From positions 186,001 through 250,000 of the forward strand of contig JAJDTY010000073.1 of NCBI GenBank assembly GCA_022826945.1: 64,000 nt of DNA, in the 5' to 3' direction. The notes below the pieces were generated by a model. The model did no database searches. It was given only the letters and a program-made list of their open reading frames with translations, and was not told where the DNA came from. Made by a program: the position numbers and the translations under genes. Shown here piece after piece: positions 24,524 through 31,713 of this stretch. Numbering within the stretch: position 1 is the first letter of the stretch; every line of letters starts with the position of its first letter. Source of the DNA: Candidatus Binatia bacterium. Its GTDB lineage: Bacteria > Desulfobacterota > Binatia > Bin18.

Positions 24524-26045
24524 TCTGCTGAAGCTGTGCCTGTTTGCCACAGGCTTGGCCGGCATAGTCGCCGAGTTTGTGCTGTGCACGCTTGCGACCT
24601 ACTTCCTCGGCAACGCGGTGTTGCAGTGGACGCTGATGATGTCCTTCATGCTGTTTGCCATGGGACTGGGCAGTCATCTGAGTCGCTATTGCAGTGCCCA
24701 TCTGCTGGACACCTTTACCGTTCTTGAGTTCGCGCTGTCCCTGTTGTGTGCCAGCGCCGCGGTCGCGGCCTACGTCCTGTCTCCTTTTCTCAACAACGTC
24801 GGGCTGGTGATTTACCCACTCGGCATCGCCATTGGCCTGTTGATCGGTATGGAGATTCCGCTCATTACGCGCGTCAACGCGGTCTATGAAGAACTTCGGG
24901 TCAACATCTCTTCGGTGATGGAGAAGGATTATTACGGAGCACTTATTGGAGGGTTGTTCTTTGCCTTTGTGGCCCTGCCGTATTTCGGACTGACCTACAC
25001 CCCGATAGCCCTTGGTGCCGTGAACTTCGGGGTTGCCTCGCTCCTGTTGTTTCGCTTTCGGTCTTTGCTGAGTGCCCCGCGACTGCTGAGCGGCCTCTGG
25101 GCCGGGGTTGGCGCCGGGCTTATCGGACTGTTTATCCTGGCGGAACCCATTCTCCTGTTTGGCGAGCAGGCCCTGTATAAGGACACCGTTATCCTGGCCA
25201 AGCAAACGCCCTACCAGCGGCTGGTGATGACGCGCTGGCGGAACGATTACTGGCTCTATATCAACGGTAACCAGCAGTTCAGCAGCTACGATGAAGAGCG
25301 CTATCACGAACCGCTCGTCCATCCGGCGATGGCGCTGGCCGGCAACCGCGCCGAGGTGCTCATTCTCGGCGGAGGCGATGGGTTGGCGCTACGGGAGGTG
25401 CTCAAATACTCCCAGGTACAATCCGTGACCCTGGTTGATCTCGACCCGGAGATGACCAGTCTGGCCGCCACCCATCCGGTCTTCCTGCAACTCAATGCAC
25501 ACGCCTTCGCCGACCCTCGGGTGTCGGTTGTCCATGCCGATGCCTTTTCCTTTCTCCAGGACACGTCGCATTTATTCGACGTGATTATTATTGATCTGCC
25601 CGACCCCAACTCCGCGGAACTGGCCCGGCTGTATTCGCTCAACTTCTACCGCCTGTGCAAGAGACATCTCAAACGGGGCGGCACTCTGGCCACGCAGGCG
25701 ACCAGCCCGTTTTTCAGCCGTCAAGCTTTTGTCTGCATTCAGAAAACGATGGCGGAAGCCGGCTTCAGCGTCCTGCCCTATCACAACCATATTCCCACGC
25801 TGGGTGAGTGGGGCTTTGTGTTAGGGGTGGATGGCGCGCTTCTTGAGGCTGCGGCTCTGAAGGAAACCGCACAAGGGTTGTCCTTCCAAGAGGTTGAGAC
25901 GCACTTTCTCAACCAGGAGGCGATGATTGCCATGGTACATTTTGGAAAGGGTGTTTTTCGGGACGCGGGCGAGATCGAGGTCAATCGGGAGAGTCGGCCC
26001 GTTTTACCGTCGTATTATCAGCAGGGCAGGTGGGAGGTGTATTAG
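24492..26045 (+). CDS. Membrane-bound polyamine aminopropyltransferase
   Basis: About 517 residues: an N-terminal membrane domain of six to eight helices (residues 10-225) and a C-terminal spermidine-synthase-type Rossmann domain. The latter has the SAM site GGGDG (residues 293-297), the acidic VDLDPEM, HADAFSF and IIDLPDPNSAEL, and a GEWGFVLG segment. It should transfer aminopropyl groups from decarboxylated SAM to a diamine or polyamine. GTG 24492 is preferred to the TTG at 24435 because it gives a clean membrane start; the frame overlaps the DUF350 gene. Its TAG overlaps the stop codon of the convergent DUF4178 gene. Confidence 0.88.
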   Translation: MRLFSSLGVSSLLKLCLFATGLAGIVAEFVLCTLATYFLGNAVLQWTLMMSFMLFAMGLGSHLSRYCSAHLLDTFTVLEFALSLLCASAAVAAYVLSPFLNNVGLVIYPLGIAIGLLIGMEIPLITRVNAVYEELRVNISSVMEKDYYGALIGGLFFAFVALPYFGLTYTPIALGAVNFGVASLLLFRFRSLLSAPRLLSGLWAGVGAGLIGLFILAEPILLFGEQALYKDTVILAKQTPYQRLVMTRWRNDYWLYINGNQQFSSYDEERYHEPLVHPAMALAGNRAEVLILGGGDGLALREVLKYSQVQSVTLVDLDPEMTSLAATHPVFLQLNAHAFADPRVSVVHADAFSFLQDTSHLFDVIIIDLPDPNSAELARLYSLNFYRLCKRHLKRGGTLATQATSPFFSRQAFVCIQKTMAEAGFSVLPYHNHIPTLGEWGFVLGVDGALLEAAALKETAQGLSFQEVETHFLNQEAMIAMVHFGKGVFRDAGEIEVNRESRPVLPSYYQQGRWEVY

Positions 26046-26611
26046 GATATGCTCTCCGACTGTTCCCGCGGCAGAATGTGGGAGAACTCGTACTCGTTGA
26101 CGTATTTACCTACAGAGGCTTCAAATTCGTCCTCATCCCACTGTTCGATGGTCAGGGTGTTGTCTTCCGAGGCGTCCATATAGTCCCAATAGATCATCTC
26201 ATCACCGGCAACCCGCCCGTTGGGATGATAATAGCCGGCGCCACTCTCGGCCAACCGAAAACGTATGCCTTGATATTCGATTTCCTCAGGCGGGTCGTCA
26301 TGCTGTCTGATATGCGCTCGCACACCTTGGCCCAGGGCCGAAAAGTCTATTTTGCGCGAGATATTCCATTCGACGCCATCGTCCTCTTCACGCTCAAGGA
26401 AGAATGCGTCGTCTCCGGCGTCGAGTTCCCACTCCTGCGTTTTGGTATCGTCGTCGTCAAAGGTATAGCTGCTCTGACTTTTGACCTGCCAGGTCTTGAG
26501 GTCATAGTCGACCAGATAGCCGACTTTCAGGTTCGAGAGGGTTAAATCGTTGAGCGGATCGAAGTCCGCCTGCTCGTCTTTTTTGCCAAAGAGTTTCTTC
26601 CAGAGAGACAT
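26042..26611 (-). CDS. DUF4178-like protein (YjfK-like position)
   Basis: A 189-residue acidic soluble protein. After a basic N-terminus (LWKKLFGKK) come GYLVDYDLKTWQV, the TQEWELDAGDDAFFLERE strand block and IEYQGIRFRLAESGAG, all consistent with a DUF4178/DUF2491-type beta-rich fold. The E. coli yjfK gene occupies the same place beside a PspA paralogue. Its TAA shares two bases with the TAG of the convergent aminopropyltransferase gene. It is the last gene of the minus-strand operon that also carries PspA, DUF2170, a K+ channel and rhodanese. Confidence 0.8.
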   Translation of the reverse strand: MSLWKKLFGKKDEQADFDPLNDLTLSNLKVGYLVDYDLKTWQVKSQSSYTFDDDDTKTQEWELDAGDDAFFLEREEDDGVEWNISRKIDFSALGQGVRAHIRQHDDPPEEIEYQGIRFRLAESGAGYYHPNGRVAGDEMIYWDYMDASEDNTLTIEQWDEDEFEASVGKYVNEYEFSHILPREQSESIS

Positions 26612-26686
26612 AGGGACTCCGCTGTTTACTCGGGAAATCTTTTTCCCAGAGGGACAGTCCTGGTCTGGGGCGTCGCGTCAACACGG

Positions 26687-26777
26687 AACCCGCCCCACCG
26701 CCGACGCGGCACCCCTCCGAGGAGGGGATAAGGGCTGCTCCCACCCTCGGAGGGGTAGCCGAAGGCCGGGGTGGGTT
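26687..26777. repeat. Nested inverted repeat between DUF4178 and pspA
   Basis: An outer pair, AACCCGCCCC (26687-26696) against GGGGTGGGTT (26768-26777), has one G-T pair. A perfect inner 12-bp pair joins ACCCCTCCGAGG (26711-26722) to CCTCGGAGGGGT (26745-26756). An extra stem CCCCTCC/GGAGGGG lies inside. It separates pspA from DUF4178 within the operon by about 220 bases. The AACCC-type arms resemble the hairpin at 6319. A dispersed repeat is likely; effects on mRNA stability are possible. Confidence 0.6.
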
Positions 26778-26830
26778 TTGCCTTGTCTTGCGTCATGAGC
26801 TTTGCCCTCTGAACCCTGGACACCTCAGGG

Positions 26831-27538
26831 CTATGCCGAAATCCCCATCTTGGCCTTGAGGGCGGCCAGGGAATCATTCGCCGTAGTATTGCCTTGGCTC
26901 AGGGCCGCATCGATCTCGTTGTCCACGCTCTTATCAATATCGGCGACCTGGCCGTACGCCTGGGCCAAGGACTCGTCTTCTTCGACCTTGTTGCGCATCT
27001 TTTCCAGCATGGCGATCGTGCTGGAGGAGTCGATCTTGGCGAGCTGCTGGTTGATCTTCTTGGTCGAGGCTGCCGTGCGTGCCCGGGCCTTGAGGGTAAT
27101 GAGATCGTTCTCATATTTGGTGATCGTAGATTTCAGCTTTTCGATCTTGCCCTGCAACTGGTTGGCCATATTGTCCTGATTTTCCCAGTCTTTCAGTGCC
27201 TGAGTCGCCTTTTGACTGGCCTCTTCTTTCTTCTTCAGGGCTTCGGTCGCCAGGCGCTCGGCCTCGGCCTGATCCATCTCGCCACTCTGCATCTTCTGCA
27301 GCAGCAACATAGCCTTGCGTTCATACTCGGCCGTCAGAGACTTACTGCTATCCCCATCCTTTTTCAGGCGAATAGCCACACTCTTGACCTCGGCCAGACT
27401 GGTCATGCTGGCCTGAAGATCGTTCTTGAGGTCACGGATACCCTGCTCGGTCATACGAATCGGGTCTTCCATATTATCAAGAACGGCGTGGGCTTCGGAT
27501 TGTCCGATTTTGAATAAGCGTTGAAAAAAACCTGCCAT
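26831..27538 (-). CDS. pspA: PspA/IM30 family protein
   Basis: A 235-residue PspA/IM30/Vipp1 ESCRT-III-like protein. The N-terminal amphipathic helix (AGFFQRLFKIGQSEAHAVLD) and the ME-DPIRMTEQGIRDLKNDL segment are followed by long coiled coil to about residue 190. PspA-like proteins oligomerise on damaged inner membrane and limit proton leak. It is closer in context to E. coli YjfJ than to the classical pspABC operon: no pspB, pspC or pspF gene is seen. The DUF2170 gene lies 20 bases upstream. ATG 27538 has a GGAGGAG ribosome site. Confidence 0.9.
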   Translation of the reverse strand: MAGFFQRLFKIGQSEAHAVLDNMEDPIRMTEQGIRDLKNDLQASMTSLAEVKSVAIRLKKDGDSSKSLTAEYERKAMLLLQKMQSGEMDQAEAERLATEALKKKEEASQKATQALKDWENQDNMANQLQGKIEKLKSTITKYENDLITLKARARTAASTKKINQQLAKIDSSSTIAMLEKMRNKVEEDESLAQAYGQVADIDKSVDNEIDAALSQGNTTANDSLAALKAKMGISA

Positions 27539-27558
27539 AGTCTGCTCCTCCAGAGTGA

Positions 27559-27957
27559 TTAGTGCGTGGTATAGGAGAGTAATTCTCCCGCATTCTCGGC
27601 CAGGGCCAGACTGAGCGCCTCAATCGAGCCCTCCAGTTCATTGCTGTCCAGATTCTCGATGCGCAGCGTGTCCCGGAAGAGGATGGTCTGCGTCTCTTCG
27701 TCCAACACAAAGGCACCGTGCACCAGCAGCCGGTTCATTTGCAGCAAACGCCGAAATAAATTCCCCGGCTCCTGCGGAATGGGCATGATGACCTGTTCCA
27801 GCACAAGCAGAGGGTCTTCGCAGTCAACGATGAGGTTGTTGATGCCGCTGTCCTCGTCATCGACGATAAACAATTCCTGGCCTTCGTCCTCTTGGGTAAT
27901 CGCATAGCCTAAATCAAGCAGCAGCGATTTTACTTTCTCAAAATACTCTGACGGCAT
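27559..27957 (-). CDS. DUF2170 protein (YjfI-like)
   Basis: A 132-residue soluble protein with the DUF2170 pattern LFRRLLQMNRLLVHGAFVL followed by a helix-rich C-terminus (GSIEALSLALAENAGE). E. coli YjfI is of similar length and also sits beside the PspA paralogue YjfJ. The fold is YbjN/chaperone-like in related families, so a partner-binding role is plausible; function is not established. ATG 27957 has a GGAGGAAG ribosome site. It lies 18 bases downstream of the K+ channel gene. Confidence 0.83.
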   Translation of the reverse strand: MPSEYFEKVKSLLLDLGYAITQEDEGQELFIVDDEDSGINNLIVDCEDPLLVLEQVIMPIPQEPGNLFRRLLQMNRLLVHGAFVLDEETQTILFRDTLRIENLDSNELEGSIEALSLALAENAGELLSYTTH

Positions 27958-27975
27958 ACGTCGCTTCCTCCACAC

Positions 27976-29004
27976 TTATCCCTGTTTGGGACGTTCCTGT
28001 CCGATAACGATGAGTTGATCTTCTGCCTGGATTATATAGTCGCTCGGCGGGTTTGCAAGAAACCTTGCCTGTGCCTGGCTTTCTACGGCGACAAGCAGGA
28101 GGTTCTGTTCTCTTTTCAGTTCGGTCAGGGCGTCTACAAAAGAACGATCAACACAGGTCTGCGGCACGGAAATGGTGTACAGCGCGCTCCCGAAGCGGTT
28201 GCTGACGAGTTCGTTAATCAGCAGGGGCACGCCCCGGTTCAAGGCAGCCTGGACAAGCAAGTTGGTGCTCATTGCCCCAGTGACGATAACCTCATCTGCC
28301 TTTGCCCGCTTGCCGTGGGCAATGTTTTGCTGGTCCAGCAGTTCGACGCAAGTATGCAGGCCAGGGCAGGTGGTTTTGATGGTGAGCGTATCCAGGATTG
28401 TCTTGGCATCCCGCGTATGGACCTCTCCCTGTTCATCGGCCAGTACAATGGCGACTTCTGCTTCTTGGGCATTGGCTCGTGCCAGGGTTTCCGGGCTGAC
28501 GACACCGCTGACAAATTGGACCTGTTCACCGTCCAAAGGATTCTCCGGTAAGTCGGCGATCAACACAATCGAACGGTTCCGGGCTTTTTCGTCGGCCCTG
28601 ACCTCTTCAATGATTTCCCTGGCCTTATAATTCCAGCCGCACAGGACAATATGTCCCGTACTTGAGAGCGGTTTCATCCCTTTTCCCTCCTGCCGCCGGT
28701 TTTCAACAAAGGTGCTGGCCAAGGTGGCCGTCAGCATACCCAAAAACCCGATGCCGAACAGCATCAGCAAAATGCCGACGATCCGGCCTCCCAACGAGGT
28801 TGGGTAGATATCACCATAGCCGACTGTGGTGACCGTCACGAGTGTCCACCACACCGCGTCCACTACGGATAACTGCGGCTCAAAAAACGAAATCCCCAAG
28901 ACCCCACTGGCGGCGATGACAACCAGCACCAAGAGAACCACGTCCAAATGCTCTTTCCGCATTTGGTGGGCGAATCGTCTCAAAAGGACCAGGATCGTGG
29001 GCAT
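27976..29004 (-). CDS. Two-TM potassium channel with RCK domain
   Basis: A 342-residue channel subunit. TM1 is at about residues 20-38, the selectivity filter TVGYGD at 60-65, and TM2 at about 75-95. The RCK/TrkA-N domain begins GHIVLCGWNYKA (residue 117 on), and a TrkA-C-like tail ends LIVIGQERP. It resembles MthK/GsuK-type channels gated by ligands or NAD(H). In this operon it sits between rhodanese (9 bases upstream) and DUF2170, and may sense or relieve membrane stress together with PspA. That coupling is inferred from gene order. Confidence 0.9.
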   Translation of the reverse strand: MPTILVLLRRFAHQMRKEHLDVVLLVLVVIAASGVLGISFFEPQLSVVDAVWWTLVTVTTVGYGDIYPTSLGGRIVGILLMLFGIGFLGMLTATLASTFVENRRQEGKGMKPLSSTGHIVLCGWNYKAREIIEEVRADEKARNRSIVLIADLPENPLDGEQVQFVSGVVSPETLARANAQEAEVAIVLADEQGEVHTRDAKTILDTLTIKTTCPGLHTCVELLDQQNIAHGKRAKADEVIVTGAMSTNLLVQAALNRGVPLLINELVSNRFGSALYTISVPQTCVDRSFVDALTELKREQNLLLVAVESQAQARFLANPPSDYIIQAEDQLIVIGQERPKQG

Positions 29005-29013
29005 GGGGACGGA

Positions 29014-29415
29014 TTATGACTTGTCTGGTTTTTCCACGGGCAGACCGGCCTCGGCCCAGCCGTTAAAGCCGACTTCCAGATGCGCAATATCGGGAAAACC
29101 CATATCTTGTAAAGCATCGGCAGCCAGCGCGGACCGGCCTCCCGCGGCGCAGTACACGACAATGCGTTTTTCGGGATCAACCTTTCCGGTGCAATACTGG
29201 GAGGACGGATCGAGCCAGAATTCCAGCATGCCGCGTGGTACATGCATGGCGCTCGGAATCCAGCCCAGCTTTTGCCGTTCACGCACATCTCGAATGTCAA
29301 GAAGCTGCGTCTCTCCGGACTCCAATTCTTGTTGTAACTGTCCCACGGACAGGTTCTCAATACGCGTCTTTGCCTCCTCCACCATCTGCTCCGCCGTTTT
29401 CTTGAGTTTAAACAT
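29014..29415 (-). CDS. Rhodanese-domain protein
   Basis: A 133-residue single-domain rhodanese. The helix-rich N-terminus leads into LLDIRDVRERQKLGWIPSAMHV, and the active-site loop is YCAAGGRS with Cys89. It likely carries persulfide sulfur. ATG 29415 has an AAAGGACC ribosome site; a longer upstream frame overlaps the mobile element at 29461 and is rejected. First gene of the minus-strand operon with the K+ channel, DUF2170, PspA and DUF4178. Confidence 0.88.
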   Translation of the reverse strand: MFKLKKTAEQMVEEAKTRIENLSVGQLQQELESGETQLLDIRDVRERQKLGWIPSAMHVPRGMLEFWLDPSSQYCTGKVDPEKRIVVYCAAGGRSALAADALQDMGFPDIAHLEVGFNGWAEAGLPVEKPDKS

Positions 29416-29460
29416 ACTGGTCCTTTCTGCTGCATCATCCGTTGCAATGCTAGAAGGTTT

Positions 29461-29864
29461 GGAAATTATAGCACGAAGGCACACGCACTACCGTTCTCGG
29501 CACCTGAAGTACCGCACGGGATATTCCCACCCGTGGGAGGACTCACAACCAGTCCTTGGTTCAAGATATTCAGCGCCGCATTCCAGTCCCGGTCAATGGA
29601 TAACCCACAGGCCGGACACATATGCGACTGATCGGATAGGGTTTTTGTCACTCGTTCCCCACATCGGCTACAGTCTTGCGACGTATGTTTCGGATCAACC
29701 TTTCGCACCCACCCACCAGCACTTGCAGCCTTATACAGCGAACGTTGCTGTTCGAGAAATGCCGTGAGCCGCGTATGAACAGCAGCACGCAGTTTTGCCG
29801 TGTAGGTGTACGTGCGATACATCTGACCTAACCCTACACCCTGTTACTTTGCACTATAATTCCC
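29461..29864 (-). mobile_element. TIR-bounded miniature element A with tnpB remnant
   Basis: A 404-bp element. The left end reads GGAAATTATAGC and the right end CTATAATTCCC, which form imperfect terminal inverted repeats of about 22 bp. It is flanked by GAAGGTTT (29453-29460) and AAAGGTTT (29865-29872), a probable 8-bp target duplication with one change. The interior carries the first residues and the zinc-ribbon C-terminus of a TnpB-like protein on the minus strand. A second, shorter copy lies at 50105-50367. Confidence 0.75.
29466..29822 (-). pseudogene. TnpB-like protein with internal deletion
   Basis: A 118-codon frame. The first 10-15 residues (YRTYTYTAKLR) fit a tnpB N-terminus. It then jumps to the C-terminal part: YKAASAGGWVRKVDPKHTSQ, the zinc ribbon CSRCG...CPACG and RDWNAALNIL. 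A complete TnpB has about 370-400 residues, so the RuvC and helical domains are missing. It lies within the TIR element A and ends a few bases from its left TIR. It may be translated, but cannot be a nuclease. Confidence 0.7.
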
Positions 29865-29942
29865 AAAGGTTTCCTCAAGAACAGCTACTCCGCGTTGTTA
29901 TGGATCGAAGCTTACATCTGCCTTCGTGGACAGCAGGCCTGC

Positions 29943-30212
29943 CTACTGTGGACTACAGGTCAAGCGGTCCCGGGGAGCGTTCTGACAGGCAATAGTGTCG
30001 GTAACACCCGAGGCGAGCAGGGCGCAGGCATTGGTAATTGCCGCCATCTGGGCCTCATGCTCCGTCGCCCCGTCCACTTCACGGCAGACCTGACGGCCGT
30101 GGAAAGTAATACAGACCTCACACCGCACTCCGCCGATCTGGAACGTCGAATAGACGACAATAGCCATCACCGCCAGAATCGCTCCCAATGCCACCCAACT
30201 CGTCAGCTTCAT
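29943..30212 (-). CDS. Small single-TM Cys-containing protein
   Basis: An 89-residue protein: an N-terminal hydrophobic helix (WVALGAILAVMAIVVYSTF) followed by a short polar domain with four or five cysteines (VRCEVCITFHGRQVCREV, ACALLASG, IACQ). The CEVC pair and an RQVC motif could form disulphides or bind metal. ATG 30212 has an AAAGGAA ribosome site. I do not recognise the family. It is divergent from the spmAB-like gene. Confidence 0.6.
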   Translation of the reverse strand: MKLTSWVALGAILAVMAIVVYSTFQIGGVRCEVCITFHGRQVCREVDGATEHEAQMAAITNACALLASGVTDTIACQNAPRDRLTCSPQ

Positions 30213-30263
30213 AGCCAGGTCATATTCCTTTGCCTGTCAGACTGCTATATTCCCGCCCGAACA

Positions 30264-30317
30264 AAAGAGTAAACGTGCCCAGCACCGACATGTCTATTGG
30301 AGGACACGTTGACTCTT
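30264..30317. repeat. Long-hairpin repeat family H, copy 1 (inverted orientation)
   Basis: AAGAGTAAACGTG near 30265 pairs with ACACGTTGACTCTT at 30304-30317. Its reverse complement matches copy 3 at 45910-45964: AACGTGTCCTCCAATAGACA, then a GCTGG element and the closing arm. It lies between the divergent genes 30212 and 30367, so it is not simply a terminator. Confidence 0.6.
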
Positions 30318-30366
30318 CGGTGTGTAGCATAGCTCCACATTCTCCGCAGCCGCTTCCCCGTCACCT

Positions 30367-31668
30367 ATGAACTGGATTTGGTTCAGCTTGATTGTCGGTT
30401 CTGTTGTGACTGCTGCCTTTACCGGCAAGATGGCCGAGGTGACTGCCGCCTCAATAGATTCCGCCAAATCCGCGGTGACGCTGGCCATCGGCCTGGTCGG
30501 CGTGATGGCATTCTGGCTGGGCATGCTGCGCATTGTGCAAGTCGGCGGGTTTCTGCACACCCTGGCGCGCTGGCTCCGTCCTCTCATGGTGCGCTTGTTC
30601 CCCGACGTTCCGGCCGACCACCCCGCTCTGAGCGCCATGATTATGAATATCGCCTCCAATATGCTGGGTCTGGGCAACGCGGCCACACCCTTCGGGATTA
30701 AGGCCATGCAGGAGCTTGATAGCCTCAATCCGCACAAAGGTACGGCAACCAACGCCATGGTCTTATTCCTGGCCATCAATACCTCGAATGTTGCCCTGGC
30801 CCCCCTTGGCGTGATTGCGCTGAGGGCGTCGATAGGGTCAGAAAATGCCGCCGGCATTTGGTTGCCCACCCTGCTGGCCACCTCATTCTCGACCTGCGTT
30901 GGTATTCTCGCGGCGAAGCTCTGGCAGAGGCTGCCCGTATTCAGCATGGGCGACCGAACCGCTGAGCAGGAAGAAAATATCTCTGAGGTCGGCTTACCGG
31001 ATGAGGAAACGCTGGGCACCGAGCAGCCGACCTCCCGACCGGGCTGTCTGCTGGCCATAGCATCTGTTGGAGCGATTGGCGTCGCCTTTCTCCTATTCCT
31101 GCAATCCGGCTTGAGCAGCGGTCAGACCTTTGGGCCATTGCTGCGTAACGCCATATCGGGCTGGCTTCTGCCGGTGCTGATCGTGGTGATGCTGGGCTAC
31201 GGCATTGCCAAAAGAGTGGCCGTATATGATGCCATGATCGAAGGGGCAAAAGAGGGCTTTCAGGTTGCCCTCAGGATCATTCCGTTTCTTGTCGCTATTT
31301 TGGTTGCCGCTGGCATGTTTCGGGCCTCGGGTTTATTGGATGTGCTGATCGCCGGCGTCCAGCCTGTTCTGAGCCTTATCGGATTTCCCGCCGAGGCATT
31401 GCCGATGGCTATCCTGCGGCCCCTATCCGGCTCTGGAGCCTACGCCATTATGGCTGAGATTCTGCAAGCCGAGGGGCCGGACAGTCTGGTCGGCTATCTC
31501 GTTTCTACGCTCCAGGGGAGCACGGAAACGACTTTCTACGTCCTGGCCGTGTATTTTGGTGCGGTTGGCGTGGTCCGTATTCGACACGCCTTAGTCGCCG
31601 GATTGACGGCGGATATCGCTGGAGTGATCGGCGCGGTCGTCGCCGTCCAGTGGCTGTTAATGGGATAA
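30367..31668 (+). CDS. Fused SpmA/SpmB-like nucleoside-recognition membrane protein
   Basis: A 433-residue membrane protein made of two Gate/nucleoside-recognition domains. The first (residues 1-200) contains NIASNMLGLGNAATPFGIKAM; the second starts around residue 240 and contains GSGAYAIMAEI and GSTETTFYVLAVYFG. B. subtilis has the halves as separate SpmA and SpmB. In non-sporulating bacteria such fused proteins are widespread; transport of a nucleoside- or peptide-like compound is suspected but unproved. Start ATG 30367 has a weak ribosome site. It converges with the amt gene. Confidence 0.85.
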   Translation: MNWIWFSLIVGSVVTAAFTGKMAEVTAASIDSAKSAVTLAIGLVGVMAFWLGMLRIVQVGGFLHTLARWLRPLMVRLFPDVPADHPALSAMIMNIASNMLGLGNAATPFGIKAMQELDSLNPHKGTATNAMVLFLAINTSNVALAPLGVIALRASIGSENAAGIWLPTLLATSFSTCVGILAAKLWQRLPVFSMGDRTAEQEENISEVGLPDEETLGTEQPTSRPGCLLAIASVGAIGVAFLLFLQSGLSSGQTFGPLLRNAISGWLLPVLIVVMLGYGIAKRVAVYDAMIEGAKEGFQVALRIIPFLVAILVAAGMFRASGLLDVLIAGVQPVLSLIGFPAEALPMAILRPLSGSGAYAIMAEILQAEGPDSLVGYLVSTLQGSTETTFYVLAVYFGAVGVVRIRHALVAGLTADIAGVIGAVVAVQWLLMG

Positions 31669-31682
31669 CGACCACTGGACGG
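31643..31682 (+). terminator. Hairpin overlapping the stop of the SpmAB-like gene
   Basis: CCGTCCAGTGG (31643-31653) pairs perfectly with CCACTGGACGG (31672-31682) across an 18-base loop that contains the TAA stop. It lies in the convergent gap before amt. There is no T run, so it would act as a bidirectional weak terminator or as mRNA 3'-end protection. Confidence 0.45.
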
Positions 31683-31713
31683 GATTCGTACAGTAGATTC
31701 AGTCAGGCAGGGG

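Noticed and set aside
24507-25322. Minus-strand frame of about 270 codons opposite the aminopropyltransferase
   Set aside because: Shadow frame; no recognisable domain, Gln/Arg-rich, and the plus strand carries a clear SAM site.
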